64,000 nt of DNA. Origin: Inia geoffrensis. Lineage: Eukaryota > Chordata > Mammalia > Artiodactyla > Iniidae. This document shows positions 22,720 through 33,460 of the stretch, piece after piece (the first letter of the stretch is position 1; every line of letters starts with the position of its first letter). Under the pieces are notes generated by a model. That model was not told the origin of the DNA, searched no databases, and was given only the letters and a program-made list of their open reading frames with translations. The translations under genes and the position numbers were made by a program. Location: NCBI GenBank assembly GCA_036417435.1, contig CM070908.1:50191090-50255089 (forward strand), read 5' to 3'.

Positions 22720-22865
22720 TCTATGAACTAACTGCCCTGTGTCTCAGTTCCCTCATCTGAGAAATAGGGTTAATAATTCTGCTGCCCCATAGAACTGTGG
22801 TGAGCAAGGAGCTGACATATGTAAAACACTTAGTGCCTGGCTTGTAACAAGTGTCACAGTCTCCA
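22720..22865 (+). repeat. MIR fragment
   Basis: 'gtctcagttccctcatctga' then 'gaaatagggttaataattct', and 'acttagtgcctggcttgtaa', in forward MIR order. Confidence 0.8.
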
Positions 22866-22869
22866 CCCA

Positions 22870-23430
22870 GCCCAGTTTATTTAAATTCCTATCAGGGCCT
22901 TATATGCATTTGCATCTGTGACTGTTACTATAAGCCATGCAAAAGATAATTGATACAGAAATTTCTGGAAAGCAAAGGAAATTGTGGGGAGTTAGTACCT
23001 TTTTTCCAAAAAATGTTGGCCGTAGGGAATTTAAGATCTGAGGAGAGCAAGACTAATCCGCTGAGGAAAACAAGTAAAGAGGCCAAATCTGTAATGCATT
23101 CTACACCTCAGAACACTTTTCTTGTTAAACTTTGCAGTGTAATTTTGAAGCTTTGGGGTTTTTTCCCTTTTGTTTATCGCTTCTCCTGTGTTTGCAAGTA
23201 GTAAAAATCATTAAAAAACCTCACACAATCTCGGACGTGTTCAAGAGGAAGTACATAAAAGATTCAAGACAAGACTGTGATCCTGACAAATTCCTAGTAT
23301 GAACAGTCATATGGCATCAATTACGTGAAAGCGTTGCCTCCAGGAGAGAAAGTCCGGTGAAAGAGATTCATTGCAGCTGGGGTGACCCTGCCTTGTCACC
23401 AAAGATTGACCTGTCTTACCATGCTGTACA
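22870..23430. other. No recognised feature
   Basis: Unique, A/T-rich sequence. The 83-codon frame at 22950-23201 shows no known motif. Confidence 0.5.
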
Positions 23431-23434
23431 TTTT

Positions 23435-23912
23435 CATTCATCTTCCCATATCCTCTCTCCCCACTCCCCCACCCTGCTCTATGCCCAGGAGGCTGACCTG
23501 GATCCCACTGGGCTTCCCCGCCTTCTGGTATACAGTTGGATTCAGCCAATGAGGGGCTTTGGCAGGAGACTGGGTGAGGGGGAGCGTGAGTTTCCTGTGC
23601 TCCCTCCTCACTGGCTCGCTACAGGTTGGTTGTGTCTCCCCACTGATGACCCATGTGGCTCCTGCCACATGGCCCCTTCCAAGCAGCTAGGCTCTCTGAG
23701 TTCCAGTAACTGCTCTCCCCACTTTGCCTCTTCAGGCAGGTCAAGGATGACAAAGGATCCCACTGCTGCCAGCCCAAGGATACTACTCCATCCTTCACTG
23801 CTTCCCTAATGCCTGCTGGCACCATAGAGAGCAATCCCTCTAGTAAAAACTCGATTGTTCCAGTGCAGACAGAGGTGGTATTGGTTTCTCACCAGGACCC
23901 TGACTGATAAAC
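23435..23912 (+). repeat. Ancient LTR-like repeat, unnamed
   Basis: Marked by 'ggctgacctggatcccactg', 'gattcagccaatgaggggct', 'ttggttgtgtctccccac' and an end 'accaggaccctgactgata'. The ending is typical of mammalian endogenous LTRs. A second piece of apparently the same family lies at 25598-25754. The 150-codon plus frame 23357-23809 is inside this repeat and is not a gene. Confidence 0.45.
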
Positions 23913-24174
23913 TTGTCTGCTTTATAATATCCATCACGACTTACATCTTGCTTGTGTTTAAGAACAGGCCTTTCCCATTTTTCTGAACCATGTCCTTACG
24001 GGTAAGTTACTGGATCTGATTCCATCATTATGTGGTAAGCGATGCTCAGTCAGTTATAAGGGGTAAATTAAGTAATGTGTTAATCAAAATATTTAACATT
24101 AGTGAATGGTGACATTTTTAAAAGTAATAATATTAATCTACATGAATGTTTGTCTACCATTACCTTGAAATAAT

Positions 24175-24668
24175 GAGGAAAAAAATGCTTCATCAAGGGA
24201 AAATTGGATAAAGGTGATGTGGTATATATATACCATGGAATAGTACTCAGCCATAAAAAAGAATGCAATCTTGCCATGTGACAACATGGATGGATCTTAA
24301 GGGCATTGTGCTTAGTGAAATAAGTCAGACAGAGAAAGATAAATACCATATGATCTCACTTATATGTGGAATCTTAAAAAACAAATAAACAAACAAAAAA
24401 TACCAAGCTCATGAATATAGAAAATAGATTGGAGGCTGCCTGAGATGACTACAATAATACTGTATTGCACATTTGGGGGTGGCTGGCAGGGTGGATCTAG
24501 AAGGTTCTCGTCATAAAAAAACAAACAAACATTTTTTAACCGTATGTGGTGACAAATGTTGACTGGATTATTATGATCACTTTGCAATATACACAAATAT
24601 TGAATCATTATGCTCTATACCTGAAACTAATATAATATTATATGTCCATTCTCTCTCAATTAAAAGAA
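24175..24668 (+). repeat. Old L1 3' end
   Basis: 'catggaatagtactcagcca' then 'gtgacaacatggatggatct', 'aagataaataccatatgatc' and 'ctatacctgaaactaatata' are the end of ORF2 and the 3' UTR of an older L1 subfamily. No A tail is left. Frames on the minus strand are shadows. Confidence 0.8.
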
Positions 24669-24829
24669 AATGCTTCAGTACATGTGCCCCCTTTACTGCC
24701 TTGGGCCAGGAGCACACCCCTGTCCTCCCCCTCCCCCAACCACAGAGCTCACACATTTGGGTTTTAAAACATAACAGAGAGTTTCTACATCACTGAAAGT
24801 GAAGGAAAGTCTCTACAGCAGGTAAAGGA

Positions 24830-25010
24830 GTAGGGTTGTACTGTCCACTGAGGTAGCCACAGGCCACATGTGGCTTTGAGCAGCTGAAATGTGGCTGACC
24901 AGAACTGAGAAGTGCTGGAAACATAAAATGTGTGCTAGATTTCAAAGACTGATTGGGAAAAAATGTAAAATAGCTCATTAATAATGTTTTAATAATTGCA
25001 TGTTGAAATT
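24830..25010 (+). repeat. hAT-type MER element
   Basis: 'actgtccactgaggtagcca' followed by 'caggccacatgtggctttga' and 'cagctgaaatgtggctgacc' matches the non-autonomous hAT element whose two ends read 'gtagccacatgtggct'. A minus-strand relative lies at 60186-60345. Confidence 0.65.
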
Positions 25011-25597
25011 ATAAACTCTTGAATAGACTGAGTTAAATACAATATGTTATTAACAGGGCCTCCTGTCATTTGAGATTTGCATAAAATTCTATCCAACATT
25101 ATATTTCCATGGAGAAGGAAATCACGCATCTCTCTTCCTCAGATCACTTCTAATTCTCTCTCTTTTCTTATTTCCACAAGTCTTTCCCCTTGTGTTTCAC
25201 ACTGACCCAGGAGTGGTCAATATGTCCTTTTTCTTGATGTGTCCTCTAGCCTCTCATGCAATATAGCAAAGGTTTACTGGACGTTTAAGGAAGGGGAGAG
25301 GTTCCTATAACACCACGGTGCTGGGATTTCTCACTGGTAAGGCAAGCAAGCCAGAGAAATCCTGTGCTTTAGACGTGGAGGGTCAACATGCAGTAGGGAC
25401 ATTGGCTCCCTTTTGGGTTTCGGCTGTGTTTTATCAGTCAGAAGTCCAAACAGGAGAACAGAGGGAGGTGGTGTCATCAGGGTGTTTATTCTCCAGGCTC
25501 GACAGGTCACCTTCAGAGGCTGTTCCTTCATAAAAGGTCACTGCTTTTCTCAAGATGTCTGACTCTACAGAAATCTCTTTCACCTTGTGCCATTGGC
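25011..25597. other. No recognised feature
   Basis: Unique sequence. Frames 25318-25533 and 25331-25531 overlap on opposite strands, and neither has support. Confidence 0.5.
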
Positions 25598-25754
25598 CTA
25601 GGATTTATATGACCTGTGTTTTTATACTATCCCTTGTGGTTCCCCTAAACCCTGGCTACATCTTTATAATTAGTCCCTTTGTAAATTCACCCTCTTAGAA
25701 TTGTCCTTATTTGAATGTGTCACCTATTTCTTGTTGGGATCTTAACTGATATAG
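25598..25754 (+). repeat. Ancient LTR-like repeat, 3' part
   Basis: 'tatcccttgtggttcccct', 'ttagtccctttgtaaattca' and 'gtgtcacctatttcttgttg' with the end 'ggatcttaactgata' parallel the 3' part of the element at 23435-23912. Confidence 0.45.
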
Positions 25755-26689
25755 GTTGCAAATGGAGATTACGTTCATTTCAGGGACAGTGGGCCTCCGT
25801 CCCAGGGGTTGAATCTTGATTGGTCTAAACCATTCCTGGTGATCTCAATCTTGGTTACTAATGATTGGTCTAGGCCCTAGATTCTAGGGGGTTCCAATTG
25901 CCTTTACTGAATATAAAGACAGAGCTTCATGATAGAAAAAAACTGTCCCTGCTGATTCCCTCTTCCTGTGGATGCTGGTGTGAGTACCTTATGCCTGGGG
26001 CTGCAACAGCCACCTTGTGGTCAAAAGGTGACAAAACAAACAAACAAACAAAAAACAAATACACACACACACACACACACACACAAATCCCTAGCATGTC
26101 CAGACTGTCAGAAAAAATATATATACACTTAGAAAGAAAGTGGATCCTCAATAACATTTCAGAGCCACTACATAAAACCTAAAGCTGTCTACTTTGTATT
26201 ACATTTTGGGTGAGATGATTAAATACCCTTAATGCTTAAGCCACTACCTGATAGAGAGAGGGTAGGAATTTGATCATAACAATTTTCCAATCTCCAGCTC
26301 AGGCTGAGATGAAGTAGGTGATCACAGAATATTGAGTCTAAGATGAAGGAGGCTGTGCAATGACTTGCCCGCACCCTTCCAGCTCCAGAAGGTAGCAAGA
26401 TAGGCTCTTCCCCACCTGTCGGACCTGCGCGATTCCTGATGTAACATCAGAGTCCACTGCCTCAGAAACTTCGCTATGTTCAGGATCTGACCTTCACTGT
26501 CAGTTCACCCTAGAAGAGTCCTCACTCATGTTTCTAAATCTTTTATTCTAGATTCTTGATTGTGTCTCCTTAGAGTCTTCCAGAATCTGGCCTGAACTGA
26601 ACTAAGTGCATTTGCTGAGCTCTCAGACTCTTACCCTGAGCTCTGGTTACCAATTACCTCTGAAAAAAATAGTCCTTCTCTATGTAGGA
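25755..26689. other. Mostly unrecognised sequence
   Basis: Unique DNA containing a CA microsatellite (separate entry). Frames 25898-26182 and 25927-26157 run through the repeat and are not supported. Confidence 0.5.
26060..26085 (+). repeat. (AC)n microsatellite with AAAC lead-in
   Basis: About thirteen AC units preceded by AAAC repeats (26031-26059). This looks like a degenerate poly(A)-derived microsatellite. Confidence 0.95.
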
Positions 26690-26835
26690 GGAGAGTAACC
26701 AACATTTCTTGAGTACTGACTCAAACCAGGCACCGTCCTAGTGTTTTACGTAAAGCATTTCTAATCCTAACAATCCTGCAAGGTAGGAACTATAATTATC
26801 CCTATTTTATAGGGGAAGAAACTGAAGTTTATATA
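26690..26835 (-). repeat. MIR fragment
   Basis: 'cttgagtactgactcaaacc' then 'aggcaccgtcctagtgtttt', and 'tccctattttataggggaag' then 'aaactgaag', in reverse MIR order. Confidence 0.8.
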
Positions 26836-27397
26836 TGATAAATCACTCAAGTTTGTTTTAGACCTAAGTCCATTTGTTTCTGCTATGTTTCCCCTAAGAA
26901 ACAGGAAAGCCCCAATGTATAAGTGTGTACCTGAGTCACATTTGCTATTGTTCCACTGGCCAAAGCAAGCCACATGACCAAGCCTGTGTGTGGGGAATGA
27001 CTATCCTAGGGAGTGGCTATAGGGAGGCATGTACAAAGAGGAGGTCACCACAATAATCTACCACTACCATACGACATAAATCTAAAGACATATACAGTTT
27101 TTAAGAGGGATAAGCAATTCTAAAATAAAAAGAGATTTGGATTATGCAAAAAATTTTAAATAATTATAAAGGACTAAATCATGTAAGAAAACCAATGTTT
27201 CCCTACAGGGAACCATCTAATAAGTTCAAATTTTAAAAGGCAGGTACACATTAAGGGATATCATTATCATAAATAAATGAAATAGTGAGACACCTGTGAG
27301 AATGGGTTCAGAAAGTTAAAAAATAAATAGGTTTGAAAAATGCATCAAGACATTGAAAACCACTGGACAGACTGTTTTTGTATTGCTTTGTTGGTCT
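26836..27397. other. No recognised feature
   Basis: A/T-rich unique sequence with several in-phase A runs around 27120-27180; no credible frame. Confidence 0.5.
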
Positions 27398-27410
27398 TCA
27401 CATACATTCT

Positions 27411-27781
27411 TTTTTTTTTTTCCTTTATGTTTTTTGGCTGCCTCAGGTCTTAGTTGTGGCATGCAGGGTCTCTGTTGAGGTGTGCAGGATCTTTAGTTGT
27501 GGCACAGGCTCTTCGCTGTGGCACAGGCTCTTCATTACGGAGCATGGGCTTCTCTCTAGTTGTGGCATAAGGATTTTTTTTCTCTCTCTCTCTAGTTGTA
27601 GCTCTAGGGCTCCAGGGCGCATGGGCTCTGTAGTTTGCGGCGCAAGGGCTCTCTAGTTGAGGCGCATGAGCTCAGTAGTTGTGGCACAGCATGTGGGATC
27701 TCAGTTTCCTAACCAGGGATCGAACCTGCGCCCCTACATTGGAAGGTGGATTCTTTACCACTGGACCACCAGGGAAGTCCC
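27411..27781 (-). mobile_element. CHR-1-type SINE, long copy
   Basis: Poly(T) at left, GC-rich repeats of the 'ttagttgtggc' type in the middle, 'ggatcgaacctgcgcc' as the B-box complement and 'ccaccagggaagtcc' as the head. A CT run at 27580-27595 lies inside. Flanked by tcacatacattct (27398-27410) and tcacatacgttct (27782-27794), a 13-base duplication with one mismatch. The plus frames 27378-27884 that cross it are not genes. Confidence 0.92.
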
Positions 27782-27794
27782 TCACATACGTTCT

Positions 27795-28075
27795 GAGCAA
27801 GGGAGGGGAAGTGACGGGCCATGGCCTGGGGCAGTGGTGTTAGGTGAGGGTAGTGGGGGAAAGGCAGAACCATTCCCTTCCTGATGTCCTTCCATCTCAT
27901 CCACTCAAATAAAAGATCTTCAAGCTGGGAAGGTTGGAGTCAATTTGGTTAAGTAAAAAGGGAACCCCCAATTGCTCAGGAGTTAAATTAATTTGGGGCT
28001 CAGAGAACCAGATGGGATACTGACAGCAACTGTGGATGTGACTGTAGAATTTTCACTTGAAAATATATGTACAGA
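27795..28075. other. No recognised feature
   Basis: Short unique stretch between the CHR-1 and the second L1. Confidence 0.5.
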
Positions 28076-30883
28076 GCAGAAATACAAAGGATCATGAGAG
28101 ATTACTATGAGCAACTATATGGACAACCTGGAAGAAACGGACACATTCTTAAAAAATCACAACCTTCCGAGACTGAACCAGGAAGAAACAGAAAATATAA
28201 TCAGACCAATCACAAGCACTTAAGTTGAAACTGTGATTAAAAATCTTCCCCAACAAACAAAAGCCCAGGACCAGATGGCTTCACAAGCGAATTCTATCCA
28301 ACATTTAGAGAAGAGATAACACCTATCCTTCTCAAACTCTCCCAAAATATAGCAGAGGGAGGAACACTCCCAAACTCATTCTACGAGGCCACCATCACCC
28401 TGATACCAAAACCAGACAAAGATGTCACAAAGAAAGAAAACTACAGGCCAATATCACTGATGAACATAGGTGCAAAACTCCTCAACAAAATACTAGCAAA
28501 CAGAATCCAACAGCACATTATAAGGATCATACACCATGATGAAATGGGGTTTATCCCAGGAATGCAAGGATTCTTCAATATATGCAAATCAATCAATGTG
28601 ATACACCATATTAACAAATTGAAGGAGAAAAACCATATGATCATCTCAATAGATGCAAAGAAGGCATTCAACACCCATTTATGATAAAAACCCTCCAGAA
28701 AGTAGGCACAGAGGGAACTTTCCTCAACATAATAAAGGCCATATATGACAAGCCCACAGCCAACATCATCCTCAATGGTGAAAAACTGAAACCATTTCCA
28801 CTAAGATCAGGAACAAGAAAAGGTAGCCCACTCTCACCACAATAATTCAACATAATTTTGGAAGTTTTAGCCACAGCAATCAGAGAAGAAAAAGAAATAA
28901 AAGGAACACAAATCAGAAATGAAGAAGTAAAGCTGTCACTGTTTGCAGACGACATGATACCATACACAGAGAATCCTAACGACGCTACCAGAAAATTACT
29001 AGAGCTAATCAATGAATTTGGTAAAGTAGCAGGATACAAAGTTAATGCACAGAAATCTCTAGCATTCCTATACACAAATGATGAGAAATCTGAAAGTGAA
29101 ATTAAGAAAACACTCCCATTTACCACTGCAACAAAAAGAATAAAATATCTAGGAATAAACCTACCTAAGGAGACAAAAGACCTGTATGCAGAAAACTATA
29201 AGACACTGATGAAAGGAATTAAAGATGATACAAATAGATGGAGAGATATACTATGGTCTTGGATTGGAAGAATCAACATTGTGAAAATGACTCTACTATC
29301 CAAAGCAATCTACAGATTCAATGCAATCCCTATCAAACTACAAGTGGCATTTTTCTCAGAACTAGAACAAAAAATTTCACAATTTGTATGGAAACACAAA
29401 AGACCCTGAACAGCCAAAGCCATCTTGAGAAAGAAAAACGGAGCTGGAGGTATCAGGCTCCCTGACTTCGGACTATATTACAAAGCTACAGTAATCAAGA
29501 CAGTATGGTACTGGCACAAAAACAGAAATATAGATCAATGGAACAGGATAGAAAGCCCAGAGATAAACCCATGCACATATGGTCACCTTATCTTTGATAA
29601 AGGAGGCAAGAATATACAGTGGAGAAAAGATGGCCTCTTCAATAAGTGATGCTGGGAAAACTGGACAGCTACATGTAAAAGAATGAAATTAGAACACTCC
29701 CTAACACCATACACAAAAATAAACTCAAAATGGATTAAAGACCTAAACGTAAGGCCAGACACCATCAAACTCTTAGAGGAAAACATAGGCAGAACACTCT
29801 ATGACATAAACCACAGCAAGATCCTTTTTGACCCACCTCCTAGAGAAATGGAAATAAAAACAAAAATAAACACATGGGACCTAATGAAAATTAAAAGCTT
29901 TTGCACAGCAAAGGAAACCATAAAAAAGATGAAAAGACAACCCTCAGAATGGGAGAAAATATTTGCAAATGAAGCAACTGACAAAGGATTAATCTCCAAA
30001 ATTTACAAGCAGGTCATGCAGCTCAATATCGAAAAAACAAACAACCCAATCCAAAAATGGGCAGAAAACCTAAACAGACATTTCTCCAAAGAAGATATAC
30101 AGATTGCCAACAAACACATGAAAGAATGCTCAACATCATTAATCATTAGAGAAATGTAAATCAAAACTACAATGAGGGCTTCCCTGGTGGCGCAGTGGTT
30201 GAGAGTCTGCCTAACGATGCAGGGGACATGGGTTCGTGCCCAGTCTGGGAAGATCCCACATGCCATGGAGCGGCTAGACCCGTGAGCTATGGCCGCTGAG
30301 CCTGGGCATCAGGAGCCTGTGCTCCGCAACGGGAGAGGCCACAACAGTGAGGAGCCTGCGTACCGCAAAAAAAAAAAAAAAAAAACTACAATGGGATATC
30401 ATCTCACACCGGTCAGAATGGCCATCATCAAAAAACCTACAAACAATAAATGCTGGGGAGGGTGTGGAGAAAAGGGAACCCTCTTGCACTGTTGGTGGGA
30501 ATGTAAATTGATACAGCCACTATGGAGAACAGTATGAAGGTTCCTTAAAACACTAAAAATAGAACTACCATTTGACCCAGCAATCCCACTAGTGGGCATA
30601 TACCCTGAGAAAACCATAATTCAAAGAGTCAAGTACCAAAATGTTCATTGCAGCTCTATTTACAATAGCCAGGACATGGAAGCAACCTAAGTGTCCATCA
30701 ACAGATGAATGGATAAAGAAGATGTGGCTTATATATACAATGGAATATTACTCAGCCATAAAAAGAAACGAAATTGAGTTATTTGTAGTGAGGTGGATGG
30801 ACCTAGAGTCTGTCATACAGAGTGAAGTAAGTCAGAAAGAGAAAAACAAATACCGTATGCTAACACATATATATGGAATCTAA
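28076..30883 (+). pseudogene. L1 ORF2 fragment, broken
   Basis: Covers the reverse transcriptase to the C terminus. The catalytic FADD is at 28942-28953, inside the longest remaining open piece (28858-29409, 183 codons). A TGA near 29407-29409, several frame changes, a short deletion after about 28665 and the CHR-2 at 30176 break the rest. The last codons end HIYGI before the stop at about 30881-30883, as in the first copy. Without the endonuclease domain it never was a complete ORF2 here. Confidence 0.9.
30176..30381 (+). mobile_element. CHR-2 SINE inside the L1
   Basis: Complete: head 'cttccctggtggcgcag', tRNA-like A and B boxes ('gggttcgtgcc'), right half, and an A tail. Flanked by aaaactacaatg at 30163-30174 and 30382-30393. 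The insertion postdates the L1, since the L1 sequence continues without loss on the other side. Confidence 0.97.
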
Positions 30884-31262
30884 AATACAAAATTAAAAAA
30901 AAATGGTCATGAAGAACCTAGGGGCAAGACAGGAATAAAGACGCAGACCTACTAGAGAATTGGACTTGAGGATATGGGGTGGGGGAAGGGTAAGCTGGGA
31001 CAAAGTGAGGGTGGCATGGACATATATACACCACCAAAGGTAAAATAGATAGCTAGTGGGAAGCAGCCGCATAGCACAGGGAGATCAGCTCGGTGCTTTG
31101 TGACCACCCAGAGGGGCGGGATAGGGAGGGTGGGAGGAAGGCAGACGCAAGAGGGAAGAGATATGGGCACATATGTATATGTATAACTGATTCATTTTGT
31201 TATAAAGCAGAAACTAACACACCATTGTAAAGCAATTATACTCCAATAAATATGTTAAGAAA

Positions 31263-31519
31263 ATAAGAATTAAAAAATAAAACACTAAGGCTCAAAAAGA
31301 TGAAAACAAAAACAAAAAACTGCCCCCTGTTAAACATCTAGTGAGCAGGAGAAGTAAGACAGAAACCCACGGTAAGATTCTAAGACTCGTGCTCTCCTCA
31401 TTCTGACAGGGCTCCAGGCCCACCGGTATCAGCTTTAACCAATCTACTGCTGACTTCACACACCCATGTGCCCCCAAGAAATCTAGTGGTGTCCTTGAAA
31501 GTTAAGACTTCACTTCAGC
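31263..31519. other. No recognised feature
   Basis: A/T-rich tail region of the L1 and a short unique spacer; no gene or repeat recognised. Confidence 0.5.
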
Positions 31520-32830
31520 CAGAAGAAAACACACTACTTGCTCAACATTGCTAATTATCAGAGAAAGGCAATTCAAAACTACAATGAGGTACCACCTCAC
31601 ACCAGTCAGAATGGCCTTCATTAAAAACTCTACAATTTACAATGCTTGGTGTCAGTTTATTTACCTCTTGTTAAAAAAAAATAAAAATAAAAAACAGCTC
31701 TACAAATAACAAATGTTGGAAAGGGTGTGGAGAAAAGGGAACCCTCCTACACTGTTGGTGGGAATGTAAGTTGGTGCAGCCACTACTGAAAACATTATGG
31801 AGGTTCCTCAGAAAACTAAAAATAGAGATGGAGTTGCCATATGATCCAGCAATCCCACTCCTGGGCATATATCCACACAAAACTCTAATCCAAAAAGATA
31901 CATGCACCCCTACGTTCATAGCAGCACTATTCACAATAGCCAAGACATGAAAATAACCTAAATGTCCATCGACAGATGAATGGATGAAGAAGATGTGGTA
32001 CATATGTATAATGGAATACTACTCAGCCATAAAAAGCGAAATAATGCCATTTGTAGCAACATGGATGCAACTAGAGATTATCATACTAAGTGAAGTAATT
32101 CAGAAAGAGAAAGACAAATACCATATGATATCACCTATTTGTGGAATCTAAAATACAGCACAGGGCTTCCCGGGTGGTGCAGTGGTTAAGAATCCACCTG
32201 CCAATGCAGGGGACACAGGTTTGAGCCCTGGTCTGGGAAGATTCCCACATGCCGTGGAGCAACTAAGCCTGTGTGCCACAACTACTGAGCCTGTGCTCTA
32301 GAGCCCACGAGCCACAACTACTGAAGCCCATGCGCCTACAGCCCACACTCTGCAACAAGAGAAGCCACCGCAATGAGAAGCCCACTCACCACAATGAAGA
32401 GTAGCCCCCTCTCGCGCAACTACAGCAAGCCCGCGCGCAGCAATGGAGACCCAATGTACCCAAAAGTAAATTAAAAAAAAAAAAAAAAAAGAAGGGCACA
32501 AATGAACCTATCTATGAAACAGAAACAGGCTCACAGACAGAGAGAACAGACTTGTGGTTGCTAAGGTGGGAGTTGGGGGAGGGATGGACTGGGAGTTTGG
32601 GGGTAGCAGATGCAAACTATTATATTGATATGTAGAATGGATAAACAACAAGGTCCTACTGTATAGTGAAGGGAACTATATTCAATATCCTGGGATAAAC
32701 CATAATGGAAAAGAATATGAAAAAGAATGTATATATGTGTGTAACTGAGTCACTTTGCTGTACAGAAGAAATTAATACAATATTATAAGTCAACTATATT
32801 TCAATTAAAAATAAATTTAAAAAAACATAC
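31520..32830 (+). repeat. Older L1 3' fragment with insertions
   Basis: ORF2 C-terminal sequence ('ggtaccacctcacaccagtc', 'gggcatatatccacacaaaa', 'tacatatgtataatggaata') and a 3' UTR ending 'gtcaactatatttcaattaa'. It differs from the two young L1s and belongs to an older subfamily. It holds an A/T insert at about 31640-31695 and a CHR-1 at 32161-32491. The minus frame 31671-32003 is a shadow. Confidence 0.85.
32161..32491 (+). mobile_element. CHR-1-type SINE inside old L1
   Basis: Head 'gcttcccgggtggtgcagtg', B-box region 'ggtttgagccctgg', long GC-rich body with 'ccacaactactgaagccc' repeats, and an 18-base A tail at 32472-32490. The surrounding L1 resumes with 'gggcacaaatgaacctatct'. The target-site duplication is imperfect (..cagcaca against ..gggcaca). 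Confidence 0.9.
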
Positions 32831-33049
32831 ACACACACAAAAAGAAAATATATGTAGGGGAAAAGACATGGAACAACAAATTTCCAAGAAATCAATGATG
32901 ACCCTTCTTAAAGCTGATATACCAAAGCGTGTGTGTGTGTGTGTATGTGTGTGTGGTGGTGGGGGGGCAGGGGACATGGTTTCACGTTCCGAAATTTCAC
33001 ACTACGAGCTTGAAATCCTTCCTATGTTTTAGGAAGGATTCTTCCACTC
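32831..33049. repeat. Spacer with a GT-rich run
   Basis: Contains an imperfect GT run at 32929-32956 with one A interruption, followed by a G run. Otherwise unique. Confidence 0.6.
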
Positions 33050-33460
33050 ACTGATTCTCATTCATTTATTTTAATCAACACATATGTATTGCGGGTCATT
33101 CTGTGCTAAATAGCCAACATAACAAGGAATGCCTGTCCCTGTTTAGCTTGGGAGACAGAAAAGTAAACAAGCTTTCTGTGAAAGAATGCTAAAGAGAAGA
33201 GAGAAAGTCTTGAAGGATGAGTGGGATTTGACCAGGTGGGAGGGGGTGGGTTGGGGGTAGAGGAAATACAGAACTGCAGTGTACACAGAGAAAGACACAT
33301 ATAAAGGGATTTAGATCACAGACAGAAGACTCACATGGCTCAGGGCAGCTGGACAGTAGGGGTGGGTGAGGAACTGTGGGAAGTAAAGCAAAGGCATAAT
33401 TTATTCAGAGGTAGCAGGGGTGTAGAATGAAAGGCATTATTTGCTAGCTTTACATTTACC
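33050..33460 (-). repeat. L2 fragment
   Basis: 'ttatgcgggtcatt'-type reverse L2 end (33055-33120), then 'cctgtccctgtttagcttgg', 'aaggatgagtgggatttgac' and 'catggctcagggcagctgg' in antisense L2 order. Confidence 0.5.

Larger units (their letters stand above)
28076..31262 (+). mobile_element. 5'-truncated L1 of the same family
   Basis: Begins inside ORF2 at the position corresponding to about 16444 of the first L1 and runs to its 3' UTR and A/T tail ('ctccaataaatatgtt'). 5' truncation is the usual result of incomplete reverse transcription. Orientation and family are the same as the copy at 12238-19434, about 11.7 kb away. A CHR-2 sits inside at 30176-30381. Confidence 0.92.

Noticed and set aside
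23357..23809. 150-codon plus-strand frame
   Set aside because: Coincides with an LTR-like repeat and overlaps frames on the other strand; no known motif.
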